Source of the DNA: Paenibacillus luteus
GTDB lineage: Bacteria; Bacillota; Bacilli; Paenibacillales; Paenibacillaceae
Reading direction: 5' to 3'
Length of the DNA: 64,000 nucleotides
Assembly: GCF_006542765.1 (NCBI RefSeq)
Contig: NZ_SKCD01000022.1
Coordinates: forward strand, 186,001-250,000
Position numbers and translations under genes: made by a program. This document shows, piece by piece, positions 55,099 to 63,644 of the stretch (the first letter of the stretch is position 1; each line of letters starts with the position of its first letter). Under the pieces are notes generated by a model. That model saw only the letters and a program-made list of their open reading frames with translations. It was not told where the DNA came from and did no database searches.

Positions 55099-56979
55099 TT
55101 ATTTAAAAATAGACCAATCTTCTGTTCTTCTAAGCACCTCCAGCCGGAATGCCGAGGGCCAGGCCACAAGCCACTCCGAAACATGAAATGTATTTTTCCA
55201 ACGTGTATGGTAGAACCCTTCATCTTGGCTTCCAACAGGGCGCTCTTTCCCCATAATGATCAACTTTCCGTCCGAAATGCCTTGCGTCGCATTTGACCAG
55301 ACAGCTAATGCACGCTCGCGCCATATTAATTTTCCAGTAATGTCCGATAAACGAATCCAATTCTCTACAAACGCTAATGCGTAAGGATCGAGATGATGAT
55401 GCTGTGTCGATACGGCCGTTCCTCCAAACGTGTCATAGCCAATTCTTGCTAATTCGCTATTTTCCGGGTAATGCACCGTATGATGCCACTGCCAAGAAGC
55501 CAGATACCATGCGGCAAGTTCAGCCCACTCCAAATACTGGGAGTTCCCTGTCGTTTCGTATAGCAACAGACCCGCCTTAAGCAGAGGAATCGCAGATTCC
55601 TTATCAATACAGTAGGTATCCAGAGCGCCTCCCGTTGTGTAGCCTTTCTCTGCTAATTCTGAGACGTAATAGTGGTATCCCTTCTCCGCAGCTTCCAGAT
55701 ACTTGCGCTGCTTCGTTAATCGATATGCCATTACAAGCGGAGGGATCAAAAAACAACCAACGGTTCCGTTTGGATCAATCATTACGCCATCATTCGTCCA
55801 TGACTTGCCGATTTGTCCATTTACCGCTTGCTTCCTTACGGCAAAATCACATATCCCTAATGCCGTTTCTAAATATTCGGGTCTATCTACCCCACATTTG
55901 CTTGCTAAGTTTTCCGCCTCCATAAAGTTCATAGCGGCAGTACCAAGGTTGCAAGCATCCTGTACTTCGTTTTCGCTTGATTTAAATAGGACATAATCGT
56001 AATGGCAGTGAATTAAACCGTTCTTCATTCTCGCATGCCCTGTCCAAGAATCCAGCACAGCAAGACCTTTACGGAGGGATTCTTCATCGCCTGATTTTAA
56101 ATAATCAAATAAAAAAGAGTTGGCGTATGAAGCGTTCTGGCCGCACCAACCGATTTCATAATGCCGAATTTGCTCCCAGCCCACACCGTTATGCATAAGC
56201 CCGATGCAACAGCCTTCAAAGGATTCCTCGTAGGCCCATAATGACTGCTGAGCAAATGTCAGGCTCAGTTTCCAAATCCGTTCGGGGTCAAACTTAGGAC
56301 GTGTGAGTTTACGGTTCAGCGTCCATGCTTCCTCAAGCATTTTATGCCAAGCTATCTTAGGTTGCTCTACAGGGGCTACGACCAAATACGCTGTCATTGT
56401 CCTCTGTTCCCCAGGCTTTAGAAACAGTTCCGTTAATAGCGCTTTGTCATAGGAATCCCTATCATGATAAACAAGAGGACCCTCCTCTTCAGGCCATATT
56501 AATCGATGAACAACTCGATCCTCCTCCCTCTCTAGCGAGCAGGAGAAACGCTGATGATGATCATCCGTGCTCCCGAATAACGCCACTGACCAACTATGGC
56601 CTTCTGTGTATGTCGCTCCTGCTATTGCCGTACGGTGCCACGCAAATGTCCATGGCTCTCCTTTCAAAGCTAAACCTCTTGGCTCATCCCCATTGCCCCA
56701 AGGATTCCCATTGTAGGAAACGGACGGAATCATAAAATATTGCATCTCATAGTGAGCCGCAAAGTCCATAGTCAGCCTATAGTTTGCACGATAATCTTTG
56801 GTAGCCGTAAATGTTCGCTTCCATAAGAATAATCCGTCTTTGATCGTTTCAACATGGTCTTCATAAATAACGTCATCCGATTGTGACGATAACATTTCAC
56901 CAATAACTTGTTGTCCACACCATAATTGCGGCCTTTCCCTGTTGCACCATCTTAGCGTAGCAGTATGCAAGATAATCAT
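55099..56979 (-). CDS. Unassigned glycosidase-like protein, (alpha/alpha)6 barrel type
   Basis: Soluble protein of 626 residues with an AAGGAGTCT site and no signal peptide. The first 210 residues are beta-rich (RLTMDFAAHYEMQYFMIPSV, SYNGNPWGNGDEPRG). The rest is a series of helical hairpins as in six-hairpin glycosidases (RYLETALGICDFAVRKQ-like, RKYLEAAEKGYHYYVSELAEKG, SQYLEWAELAAWYLASWQWHH), with acidic and aromatic clusters (EIGWCGQNASYANSF, YDTFGGTAVSTQHHHLDPYA). That is the shape of GH88/GH105/GH127/GH154-type enzymes, but I cannot place it in a family. Its place between a sugar-binding protein and GH95 supports a role as exo-glycosidase on the same oligosaccharide. Length and start look complete. 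Confidence 0.75.
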   Translation of the reverse strand: MIILHTATLRWCNRERPQLWCGQQVIGEMLSSQSDDVIYEDHVETIKDGLFLWKRTFTATKDYRANYRLTMDFAAHYEMQYFMIPSVSYNGNPWGNGDEPRGLALKGEPWTFAWHRTAIAGATYTEGHSWSVALFGSTDDHHQRFSCSLEREEDRVVHRLIWPEEEGPLVYHDRDSYDKALLTELFLKPGEQRTMTAYLVVAPVEQPKIAWHKMLEEAWTLNRKLTRPKFDPERIWKLSLTFAQQSLWAYEESFEGCCIGLMHNGVGWEQIRHYEIGWCGQNASYANSFLFDYLKSGDEESLRKGLAVLDSWTGHARMKNGLIHCHYDYVLFKSSENEVQDACNLGTAAMNFMEAENLASKCGVDRPEYLETALGICDFAVRKQAVNGQIGKSWTNDGVMIDPNGTVGCFLIPPLVMAYRLTKQRKYLEAAEKGYHYYVSELAEKGYTTGGALDTYCIDKESAIPLLKAGLLLYETTGNSQYLEWAELAAWYLASWQWHHTVHYPENSELARIGYDTFGGTAVSTQHHHLDPYALAFVENWIRLSDITGKLIWRERALAVWSNATQGISDGKLIIMGKERPVGSQDEGFYHTRWKNTFHVSEWLVAWPSAFRLEVLRRTEDWSIFK

Positions 56980-57087
56980 AGACTCCTTTTCATAGAAAGG
57001 TTTTTACTTGCGTGCCTTTAAGCCAGACTATAGAGTAAAAATAAAAAGTACCCCGCTCATCTTTCACTTCTATTACCGTTTATTTCT

Positions 57088-57128
57088 ACTATGCAAGCGC
57101 CCCCATCGCTTAGAGTCGCTTGCATAGT
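57088..57128 (-). other. Intercistronic hairpin after the binding-protein gene
   Basis: Perfect 12-base arms (ACTATGCAAGCG and its complement) with a 17-base loop lie 26 bases after the binding-protein stop codon. No T-run follows on the minus strand, so it probably acts as an mRNA-stabilising or attenuating stem between SBP and the enzyme genes. Confidence 0.55.
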
Positions 57129-57154
57129 GAGAATTCTCTATATCTTATTCGAAT

Positions 57155-58822
57155 TTATTTGGAAATCGCAGAAGAATCGTAAGCCTTTTGCATCGTTTCT
57201 AGGTAACCTGCTAGGTTTAGTGCGTCAAGACCTTTAACATAAGCATCCCAATCCTTATCAAGATTTTTTGCTCCAGTCACGAATTGAAGTGCATTTTGAT
57301 CAATATAATCCTTGATATTGGTTTGCATCATGCTTACTTCATCTGCATGAGCGGGGTCCGTCCAAAGAGCCCAGTGCGGGAATATTTCCTTCGGCTGCTT
57401 GCCTTCAAATAGGTAAGTAGCTTCTTGAAGGCGGCGTTCGTATCCATTACTGGCATAAATATCTGTTCCTTGTACGGCAGCATCCCGAAATGCTTTGTGC
57501 TGGTTGTACTGTGCCATTGGCCCCCAGACGTTACGCGGTTCATCGCCTGTCTTAGCCGGGATTTCAGCATAAAGCGGTGTTACTTTTTCATTAAGGGCGA
57601 TATCTCCTTCTTTCGGCTTGGTCCAACCCACATTTTCTTCACCGAAAATTCCCTGCATCGATCCTTCTTCCGTATAGATCCAGTCCAACATTTTAATAGC
57701 AGCAATTTGAACTTCCTTACTTGCTTTGTTCGTCAACACGAAGGACGCGCCCGGATCAACCGGGTAGTTAAACGTAGCATAATTAGCATAAGGGCCCTGC
57801 AGAGGGGCGATTGGATTGTAATCTTTGCCATACGGGCCCTCCTGTGCGGTGTTAACGAAAATAGCAGGATGCATGCCAGCCCCGGCTCCGAGCAGTTCTG
57901 CGTCAGCATTGTCGCCAATTTTTTTGTAGGCTTCGGCATTTTGTGTGAATGCCCCTGGATCGATCAGTTCTTCGTCATACAGCGACTTGACATAAGCTAG
58001 GCCTTCTTTCCATTCTGGCTTGTTAGCTGCCATATTCACTTTGCCGTCAACTATGTTTAAATAGGTTCTATCGTCGTCATAGATGAAGCCATTCATTAAG
58101 TACGGAATGATGTGTACGCCGAATGGTTCAGTGGAACCACTAAGTGGTACTTCATCCGCTTTGCCATTACCATTCGGGTCTTTCGTTTTGAACAATTTCA
58201 ATACGTTCTTAAACTCTTCTGTCGTTTTTGGTTCTTCTAGGCCTAACTTCTCCAGCCATTTCGTGTTTATCCACATTTTGTTCGGATATGAACAGTGGAA
58301 GCACTCGTTTAAGCCTGTCAGACCATAAATATTTCCGTCCGGTGCCGTGTTCATCGCCTTATAATATTCATTATTATCCAGTGTCGCCTTGATGTTCGGC
58401 GCATACTGTTCAATTAAATCGTTCAGCGGTACGACGACTCCTTGCTGGCCGAACTTTAACAAATCGGTTTGCGAGAATCTGTCCACCCACGGAATAAGCA
58501 TGTATAGGTCAGGATAATCTCCGCTTGCAAGGGATATCTGTCTTTTCTCAGCAGCACCATCGAAAGGTACGGTTGTCCATTTAAATTTAATCTTGAATTT
58601 TTCTTCAAGCAGTTTAGTGAATTTGCTGGTTGCCAGATTGGTGTCCGTGCCTTGCTGCGCAAAAACCGAAATGGTTACCGAGGGGTTGCTCTCACCGCTT
58701 GGATTTGTGGAGTCCATGCCTGAATTGTCCGGGTTTGCATTATTTCCGCCTTTTGAACATCCTGCTAAGATAAGACTGAGAATCAGAACACAAGCAGTTA
58801 TGGTTGTCCATGTTCTTTTCAA
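57155..58822 (-). CDS. Lipoprotein solute-binding protein (LplA/YtcQ type)
   Basis: Protein of 555 residues from a TTG start (GGGAGAGG site). Signal peptide with lipobox LAGC (Cys22) and a Ser/Asn/Gly linker, then the long form of family 1 binding proteins seen with LplBC-type permeases: ISLASGDYPDLYMLIPW, NGNIYGLTGLNECFHCSYPNKMW-like region, an EF-hand-like calcium loop (DPNGNGKADE), and RRLQEATYLFEGKQPKEIFP. It follows its two permeases, the usual order in this subtype. Ligand unknown, likely an oligosaccharide trimmed by the two enzymes encoded next. Confidence 0.93.
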   Translation of the reverse strand: MKRTWTTITACVLILSLILAGCSKGGNNANPDNSGMDSTNPSGESNPSVTISVFAQQGTDTNLATSKFTKLLEEKFKIKFKWTTVPFDGAAEKRQISLASGDYPDLYMLIPWVDRFSQTDLLKFGQQGVVVPLNDLIEQYAPNIKATLDNNEYYKAMNTAPDGNIYGLTGLNECFHCSYPNKMWINTKWLEKLGLEEPKTTEEFKNVLKLFKTKDPNGNGKADEVPLSGSTEPFGVHIIPYLMNGFIYDDDRTYLNIVDGKVNMAANKPEWKEGLAYVKSLYDEELIDPGAFTQNAEAYKKIGDNADAELLGAGAGMHPAIFVNTAQEGPYGKDYNPIAPLQGPYANYATFNYPVDPGASFVLTNKASKEVQIAAIKMLDWIYTEEGSMQGIFGEENVGWTKPKEGDIALNEKVTPLYAEIPAKTGDEPRNVWGPMAQYNQHKAFRDAAVQGTDIYASNGYERRLQEATYLFEGKQPKEIFPHWALWTDPAHADEVSMMQTNIKDYIDQNALQFVTGAKNLDKDWDAYVKGLDALNLAGYLETMQKAYDSSAISK

Positions 58823-58926
58823 AGTAACCTCTCCCTTTATTCAAATTTGTTTAACCCCCAAAAAATAAAGCCAAGTCTGCCAACAGCATTTGCCTACATA
58901 GGAATTCCCCCTTCCAGTACCCTCTC

Positions 58927-59823
58927 TCACCCTTTTACCGAGCCGATTAGCATCCCTTGGACGAAGAAACGCTGGACGAACGGGTAGATAATGAGCACCG
59001 GTAGACTTGCGACGACAATAAGCGAGTACTTCATTAGTTCAACCATTTGCTGTCTTTTTACCATTTCGCCGGCATCAACGGTAGCAGCCCCGTTATTGAG
59101 AACCAGAATACTTCGTAAAATCAGCTGTAGAGGATAAAGCGACTGCGTTTTCAAGTAGATCAACGCATCGAAGTAAGCATTCCACTGCCCGACTGCATAC
59201 ATGAGAGACAAAACCGCAATGATCGGCTTGGCAAGAGGGATAATAACACTAAAGATAAAACGCCAGTCGCTGCATCCATCGATTTCGGCTGCTTCTCCGA
59301 GCTCATCTGGAATAGACGATTGGAAAAATGTCCGCGCAATGATCACCTGCCAAACCCAAATCGCATTGGGGATCAGCAGCGCCCAACGGGTATCGATCAT
59401 TCCAAGCGACTTTACAACCAAATAGGTTGGTATTAGGCCTCCCGAAAACAACATGGTAAACGTAATGAACATCATCATCGGACTGCGGCCGTAAAATGTC
59501 TTCTTCGACAGCGGGTAAGCAATCATAATCGTAAGGGTTACACTAATGAGCGTACCGATGACGGTGTAAAACAAGGAATTCGCATAACCGTGCAGAACCT
59601 GTTCGTTTTTAAACACAGTCTTATATCCATCCAGTGTGATGTCCATTGGCCATAGCCACACACGACCAGCAGATACCGCCTCAGGACTGCTTAAGGATGA
59701 ACTCAGAATATAAACGAGCGGATAGAGAACCAACAGTAGGATAATAGTTAAAAATAGATAAATCATCCCCAGGAAAATTCGGTCTCCCAGTGATTCCCTA
59801 ATTGTTTTTTTCTCGGCGATCAT
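58927..59823 (-). CDS. ABC transporter permease (LplC/YtcP type)
   Basis: Membrane protein of 298 residues with six helices. LplC-type hallmarks: the N-terminal SLGDRIFLGMIYLFLTIILLLVLYP with LSSPEAVSAGRVWLWP, TMLFSGGLIPTYLV, the EAA loop ELGEAAEIDGCSDWRFIFSVIIP, and the C-terminal PFVQRFFVQGMLIGSVKG. GGAGAGGAAGGG precedes the ATG. Partner of the gene upstream. Confidence 0.93.
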   Translation of the reverse strand: MIAEKKTIRESLGDRIFLGMIYLFLTIILLLVLYPLVYILSSSLSSPEAVSAGRVWLWPMDITLDGYKTVFKNEQVLHGYANSLFYTVIGTLISVTLTIMIAYPLSKKTFYGRSPMMMFITFTMLFSGGLIPTYLVVKSLGMIDTRWALLIPNAIWVWQVIIARTFFQSSIPDELGEAAEIDGCSDWRFIFSVIIPLAKPIIAVLSLMYAVGQWNAYFDALIYLKTQSLYPLQLILRSILVLNNGAATVDAGEMVKRQQMVELMKYSLIVVASLPVLIIYPFVQRFFVQGMLIGSVKG

Positions 59824-59848
59824 AAACTTCCCTTCCTCTCCATTAGCT

Positions 59849-60856
59849 TTACCACAGGCTGGTTCTGAAAACTCGTTTCGAGACTGTGTTGACTACCAAC
59901 AGTAGAGTAAGGTTCACTACGGAGTTGAAAAGTCCAACTGCGGTTGCAAAGCTGTAGTTGGCGTTCAACAAGCCGATCTTATACACGTAAGTAGAAATAA
60001 TCTCTGATGTTGACAAATTTAGTGGATTTTGCAGCAGATACATCTTTTCGAATCCAATCGCCATAATATTGCCTACGCTAAGAATTAGAATGATGACGGC
60101 AGCCGGCATCAGACCAGGAAGATCAACGTTTATGATTTTCTGAAAACGAGAAGCACCATCTACTTTCGCTGCTTCGTACAGGGATGGATCAACACCTGCG
60201 AGAGCCGCTAAATAGATAACTGCCGAATAGCCCGCCGTTTGCCATACATCAGAAAATACATAAATCGAACGAAACCAGCTCGAATCACCTAAAAAATTGA
60301 TAGAATCGATTCCAACTGCATTCAAAATTGTATTTATTATGCCTAACCGAGGTGCGAGAAACAGCATGATAATTGAAACCATGACGACAGTGGATATAAA
60401 ATAAGGTGCATAAGTTACCAACTGAACCGTCCGTTTGAAACGCGCACTTTTGATTTCATTAAGCCCTAATGCAAGCAAGATCGGTATCGGAAAACCAACC
60501 GCGAGCTGAAACAAAGAAATACTCAATGTGTTTTTAATTAGGGGAACGAATGACGGGTTATGGAAAAACATTTCAAAGTATTTAGTTCCAACCCATGGAC
60601 TACCCCAAATCCCCTGGATAACGTTGTAATTCTTAAATGCGAGCACCGCATTAGCAAGTGGAACATATTTGAAAATAAGAAAATAAAGCACCACCGGAAT
60701 CACCAATAGGTATAACTGCCAATGTCTCTTTAAACTTTTCTTCGCTGACTGCCAATGATACGATGCTTTTCCTTTGGTCTTCACAACTCGTTTCTTTATG
60801 ACTGCAGTCTCCAGAAAAACCACCCCCCAAAATGATGTTCTTTGTGATTTGCCCAT
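59849..60856 (-). CDS. ABC transporter permease (LplB type)
   Basis: Membrane protein of up to 335 residues: LYLLVIPVVLYFLIFKYVPLANAVLAF and the EAA loop LYEAAKVDGASRFQKIINVDLP, ending SKRVFRTSLW. The N-terminus is uncertain. The ATG at 60856 has no ribosome binding site, whereas a run GGGGGGTGG (60820-60828) stands five bases before a CTG codon at 60814, which would give a 321-residue protein with a basic tail. Both readings contain all six helices. First gene of the permease-permease-SBP-enzyme-GH95 operon, transcribed away from the AraC-type regulator behind it. Confidence 0.9.
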   Translation of the reverse strand: MGKSQRTSFWGVVFLETAVIKKRVVKTKGKASYHWQSAKKSLKRHWQLYLLVIPVVLYFLIFKYVPLANAVLAFKNYNVIQGIWGSPWVGTKYFEMFFHNPSFVPLIKNTLSISLFQLAVGFPIPILLALGLNEIKSARFKRTVQLVTYAPYFISTVVMVSIIMLFLAPRLGIINTILNAVGIDSINFLGDSSWFRSIYVFSDVWQTAGYSAVIYLAALAGVDPSLYEAAKVDGASRFQKIINVDLPGLMPAAVIILILSVGNIMAIGFEKMYLLQNPLNLSTSEIISTYVYKIGLLNANYSFATAVGLFNSVVNLTLLLVVNTVSKRVFRTSLW

Positions 60857-60863
60857 CCGTTAA

Positions 60864-60878
60864 TGACAGCGCTTTCTT
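60864..60878. promoter_or_regulatory. Candidate cre (CcpA) site at the start of the LplB-type operon
   Basis: On the minus strand AAGAAAGCGCTGTCA matches the catabolite-responsive element consensus except for one base and has the strong central palindrome AAAGCGCT. It lies downstream of the predicted promoter, a roadblock position. Confidence 0.45.
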
Positions 60879-60885
60879 AAGCCAT

Positions 60886-60915
60886 ATCTTAGAATAATTG
60901 TTTTCTTTCCGTAAA
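60886..60915 (-). promoter_or_regulatory. Possible promoter of the LplB-type operon
   Basis: On the minus strand TTTACG (60910-60915) and TAAGAT (60886-60891) with an 18-base spacer form a moderate sigma-A promoter, correctly placed between the AraC regulator's terminator and the first permease gene. Confidence 0.35.
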
Positions 60916-60970
60916 GGTACAATGAGATTTCCACCGTACAATGAGCGTAAATCGCCCATAAACATGGATA

Positions 60971-60985
60971 TAACAGCGTTTTCAA
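60971..60985. promoter_or_regulatory. Second candidate cre site upstream of the LplB-type operon
   Basis: On the minus strand TTGAAAACGCTGTTA fits the catabolite-responsive element consensus with one mismatch. It lies about 100 bases upstream of the other candidate; two sites would allow looping or stronger glucose repression. Confidence 0.35.
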
Positions 60986-61001
60986 AGGCTGAGGAAATAG
61001 A

Positions 61002-61027
61002 AAGGACCTGTCCGAAGACAGGTCCTT
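61002..61027 (-). terminator. Terminator after the membrane-bound AraC regulator
   Basis: A perfect 11-base stem (AAGGACCTGTC and complement) closed by a TTCG tetraloop on the minus strand, four bases after the stop codon. Confidence 0.85.
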
Positions 61028-61030
61028 CCT

Positions 61031-63325
61031 TTAGTTAGCTGAATTACGAAACGCGCTTGGCGAGACCCCTTTCACACGTTTAAATGCTCGCCGGAATGAG
61101 TGCGCACTATTGTATCCGACTAGGACCGTAATTTGATCAATCGTCAGCACGTTTTCAACTAGCAATGCAGAAGCATGATCGATCCGAATCCGTTCGAGAT
61201 AATCAAACAGATTCTCTCCTGTATGTTCCTTGAATAGCTGAGATATATCCTTCTCTGGTCGGCCTATCTTATCCGCAATGTGGTAAAGAGTTAGGTTAGC
61301 ATCTCCAAATTCTTTCGCAACAAATTGTATGACCTCACGGACGGTCTCATGATGAAGCTCGAACTTCTTCTTCATGATCATATCGCATATCTCTTTCATT
61401 ATAGCTTCAAATTTCCCTCTAAGCAGAGTTGCTCCGTCGGTCGGCTGAACCTGTACAATTTGATCTTTGACTTTCTCGGCAAATGTTTCGTCATGGTATG
61501 CCTTTTGGTCAATCAATTTGAGCAGTGTCCCTTTTAATTCAATAATTAACCTCTCTTTCATTTCATACTGGAGCTCTCGCTCGACAAAGTTACGTGTAAA
61601 TAACTGCATAAGAATCCGTTTTCCTTCCTCAATCTCACCGGCTTTTAATGTATTCAGCAGGCGCTGTTCTAAATCAATAGGATAATCATACATAGCCGTA
61701 TCCCTGATTGTATCTTGATGCCAAATAATTCCAATATCTCCTCTATAAACAGCATACTCAATCGCCTGTTTCGCTTCATCGAATGACTGGCTGATATCAC
61801 GAAGATGCTGAAAGGGTAAGCCTATTCCGATATTAATCGAAAGATGGAATTTAGCGTAGGCGTTATCAATAAATTGTTTCATTACGGAGTCAATCTCACT
61901 CCCCTGTCCGGTTTTCGGTTCGCTATCCTGGAAGTGAATGATCGCGATTTTGTCTGTGCCCCAATCCGTAATGAGAAACTCAGAGTCAAGTTCATGCAGT
62001 GCTTGTCTTATAATAATTCTCGCTACACTTAATTCTTGGATAATTTCCTCTCTGTTGCTATCACTGTATCCGTTAATTTTTATAATGCCCAAATAGCCGT
62101 ACTCGCCTTTAACTTCAATGCCGGTTTGAGAAAACGCCGCGCCTATTTCTTGCTTAGAATGAATCTCGCCGACAAGCAGCCTTTTAATAAAAGCATCTCG
62201 CAGCAGCGGAAGTTGGTCATCTAATTCCGTTTTCAGAAGCTTGTTACTTACGATTAAATTAGAGATATTGCCTGTAATGAAATCGTATTCGTTTCTCCCC
62301 TTCCCTCTTTCTAGTCCGACCTGCTCACTAAACACAGTTAGCAAACGATTGATCGGAGCGCTATTGCGGTAAGCAAGAACCAGTCCAATTAATAGACCAA
62401 GCAGTAAAGCAGCTGCGGTAAAAACTCCCGTCAAATATTTAATCTTATCCGCTTTCTCCATTAAAGATTTCTGAGGAATCCCTGCTGTATACACCCATCC
62501 GCTCAGGTCGGATCGAATCGAAATTAGCAGCACCCCATCATGCATTCGTATCTTGTCCTCTGATTCTCCAGAAGGTATATTCGTTAGTTTTGTAATGTCC
62601 TGTTCTTTAATTCCATTAGACACAAGAGTGTTGCTCTTGTTGTCGGTAATAAAAGACCAACCACCATATTGTTTGAAGATATTGCCTAGCAGATTACCAA
62701 TCTTCTCCTCATCAATGAGCACTACTACGTTAGCCATCGGTTTATTAAAGCTATTCAGTGGAAGGGACTGTGCAAACGTGATGACGGTCGATTCTTGCTT
62801 GTTTCGAATGAAAGGCCGCTGGGGAATAATTTCGTTTTGATGATTCTTGTTCAGTAGCGTCTCTTCCCACTGACTAAAAGTCATTCCTTTATAATGATTC
62901 AGCTCAAAAAAGTGTTCAGGACGATGATATATCGATTTTGGCGTAATGATCACATTGTAATTACTCATGTATATATAGAAGTTGGATAGATAATCATTCG
63001 TTTGGCTGTAGCTAGTGATGTCGCGAGCCGTTTTCCATAAGCCATAGACATTATAACGATTGTCTTTTTTGCGTTCACTTATCAACTGGCGCAAATCCTC
63101 GTTAATCGCCAACTGTTTCGTAAAACCTTCCACCTCCGCAAATCTTTGCTCCAATATTTCTTTGGTCTGATTAAGAGTCATTAAGCTATTCTCTATGAAC
63201 ATGGATTCCGCGAAATTAAGTGACGTTCTGTACGAAGCATAACCTGCAATGAGTGGGATTAGCAGCACGATAACATATGATATCAAAAAATTTCTAAATA
63301 TCGGTGAGAAACTGTGCCATTTCAT
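61031..63325 (-). CDS. Membrane-bound AraC-family regulator (YesS type)
   Basis: Protein of 764 residues: TM1 (about 12-32), an extracellular Cache-like sensing domain (about 35-300, with FYIYMSNYNVIITPKSIYHRP and SGWVYTAGIPQKSLM), TM2 (about 303-327, TGVFTAAALLLGLLIGLVLAY), a long cytoplasmic middle, and a C-terminal AraC double helix-turn-helix (about 665-764: LTLYHIADKIGRPEKDISQLF, ITVLVGYNSAHSFRRAFKRV, GVSPSAFRNS). This one-protein sensor-regulator replaces a two-component system. It stands directly upstream of the LplB-type operon, which is its most likely target. GGGAGG precedes the ATG. Confidence 0.93.
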   Translation of the reverse strand: MKWHSFSPIFRNFLISYVIVLLIPLIAGYASYRTSLNFAESMFIENSLMTLNQTKEILEQRFAEVEGFTKQLAINEDLRQLISERKKDNRYNVYGLWKTARDITSYSQTNDYLSNFYIYMSNYNVIITPKSIYHRPEHFFELNHYKGMTFSQWEETLLNKNHQNEIIPQRPFIRNKQESTVITFAQSLPLNSFNKPMANVVVLIDEEKIGNLLGNIFKQYGGWSFITDNKSNTLVSNGIKEQDITKLTNIPSGESEDKIRMHDGVLLISIRSDLSGWVYTAGIPQKSLMEKADKIKYLTGVFTAAALLLGLLIGLVLAYRNSAPINRLLTVFSEQVGLERGKGRNEYDFITGNISNLIVSNKLLKTELDDQLPLLRDAFIKRLLVGEIHSKQEIGAAFSQTGIEVKGEYGYLGIIKINGYSDSNREEIIQELSVARIIIRQALHELDSEFLITDWGTDKIAIIHFQDSEPKTGQGSEIDSVMKQFIDNAYAKFHLSINIGIGLPFQHLRDISQSFDEAKQAIEYAVYRGDIGIIWHQDTIRDTAMYDYPIDLEQRLLNTLKAGEIEEGKRILMQLFTRNFVERELQYEMKERLIIELKGTLLKLIDQKAYHDETFAEKVKDQIVQVQPTDGATLLRGKFEAIMKEICDMIMKKKFELHHETVREVIQFVAKEFGDANLTLYHIADKIGRPEKDISQLFKEHTGENLFDYLERIRIDHASALLVENVLTIDQITVLVGYNSAHSFRRAFKRVKGVSPSAFRNSAN

Positions 63326-63341
63326 AGAAATCCTCCCGGCG

Positions 63342-63356
63342 AGAAAGCGTATACAA
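63342..63356. promoter_or_regulatory. Candidate cre (CcpA) site before the AraC regulator gene
   Basis: On the minus strand TTGTATACGCTTTCT fits the catabolite-responsive element consensus with one mismatch, about 17-31 bases before the start codon. Confidence 0.3.
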
Positions 63357-63602
63357 ATATAAAAAACTGAATCTTGAATGTATGTAATTTATAAAGGTTG
63401 TTTATCATTCGGATTTAGCATGGCTATCAAATGCGAAGAAATTCGGACTGGGGGAATTGAATTTTATTGAATATCTCTATAAATGCCATTATAACGCATT
63501 CACGTCTTTTTTTAAGCTTATAAGCAGAAAAACTTAAACTAGGGCTACGATGGAGGTGTTATTCCAAATCGGAGAATGTAAGGAGTGTCTCAAAACTCAG
63601 AT

Positions 63603-63644
63603 AACAAGCGGATACTTCACTATATAGTGAAGTATCCGCTTGTT
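63603..63644. terminator. 42-base perfect palindrome, probable terminator
   Basis: Two 21-base arms are exact complements with no loop bases (centre between 63623 and 63624; arms begin AACAAGCGGATAC). It lies 24 bases after the stop of the partial gene at the right edge and so probably ends its transcript, although the T-run after it is poor on both strands. Confidence 0.6.

Noticed and set aside
54937-55296. 119-codon plus-strand reading frame
   Set aside because: Its second half is antisense to the unassigned glycosidase gene and no start signal is present; only the first 60 codons look mildly coding-like.
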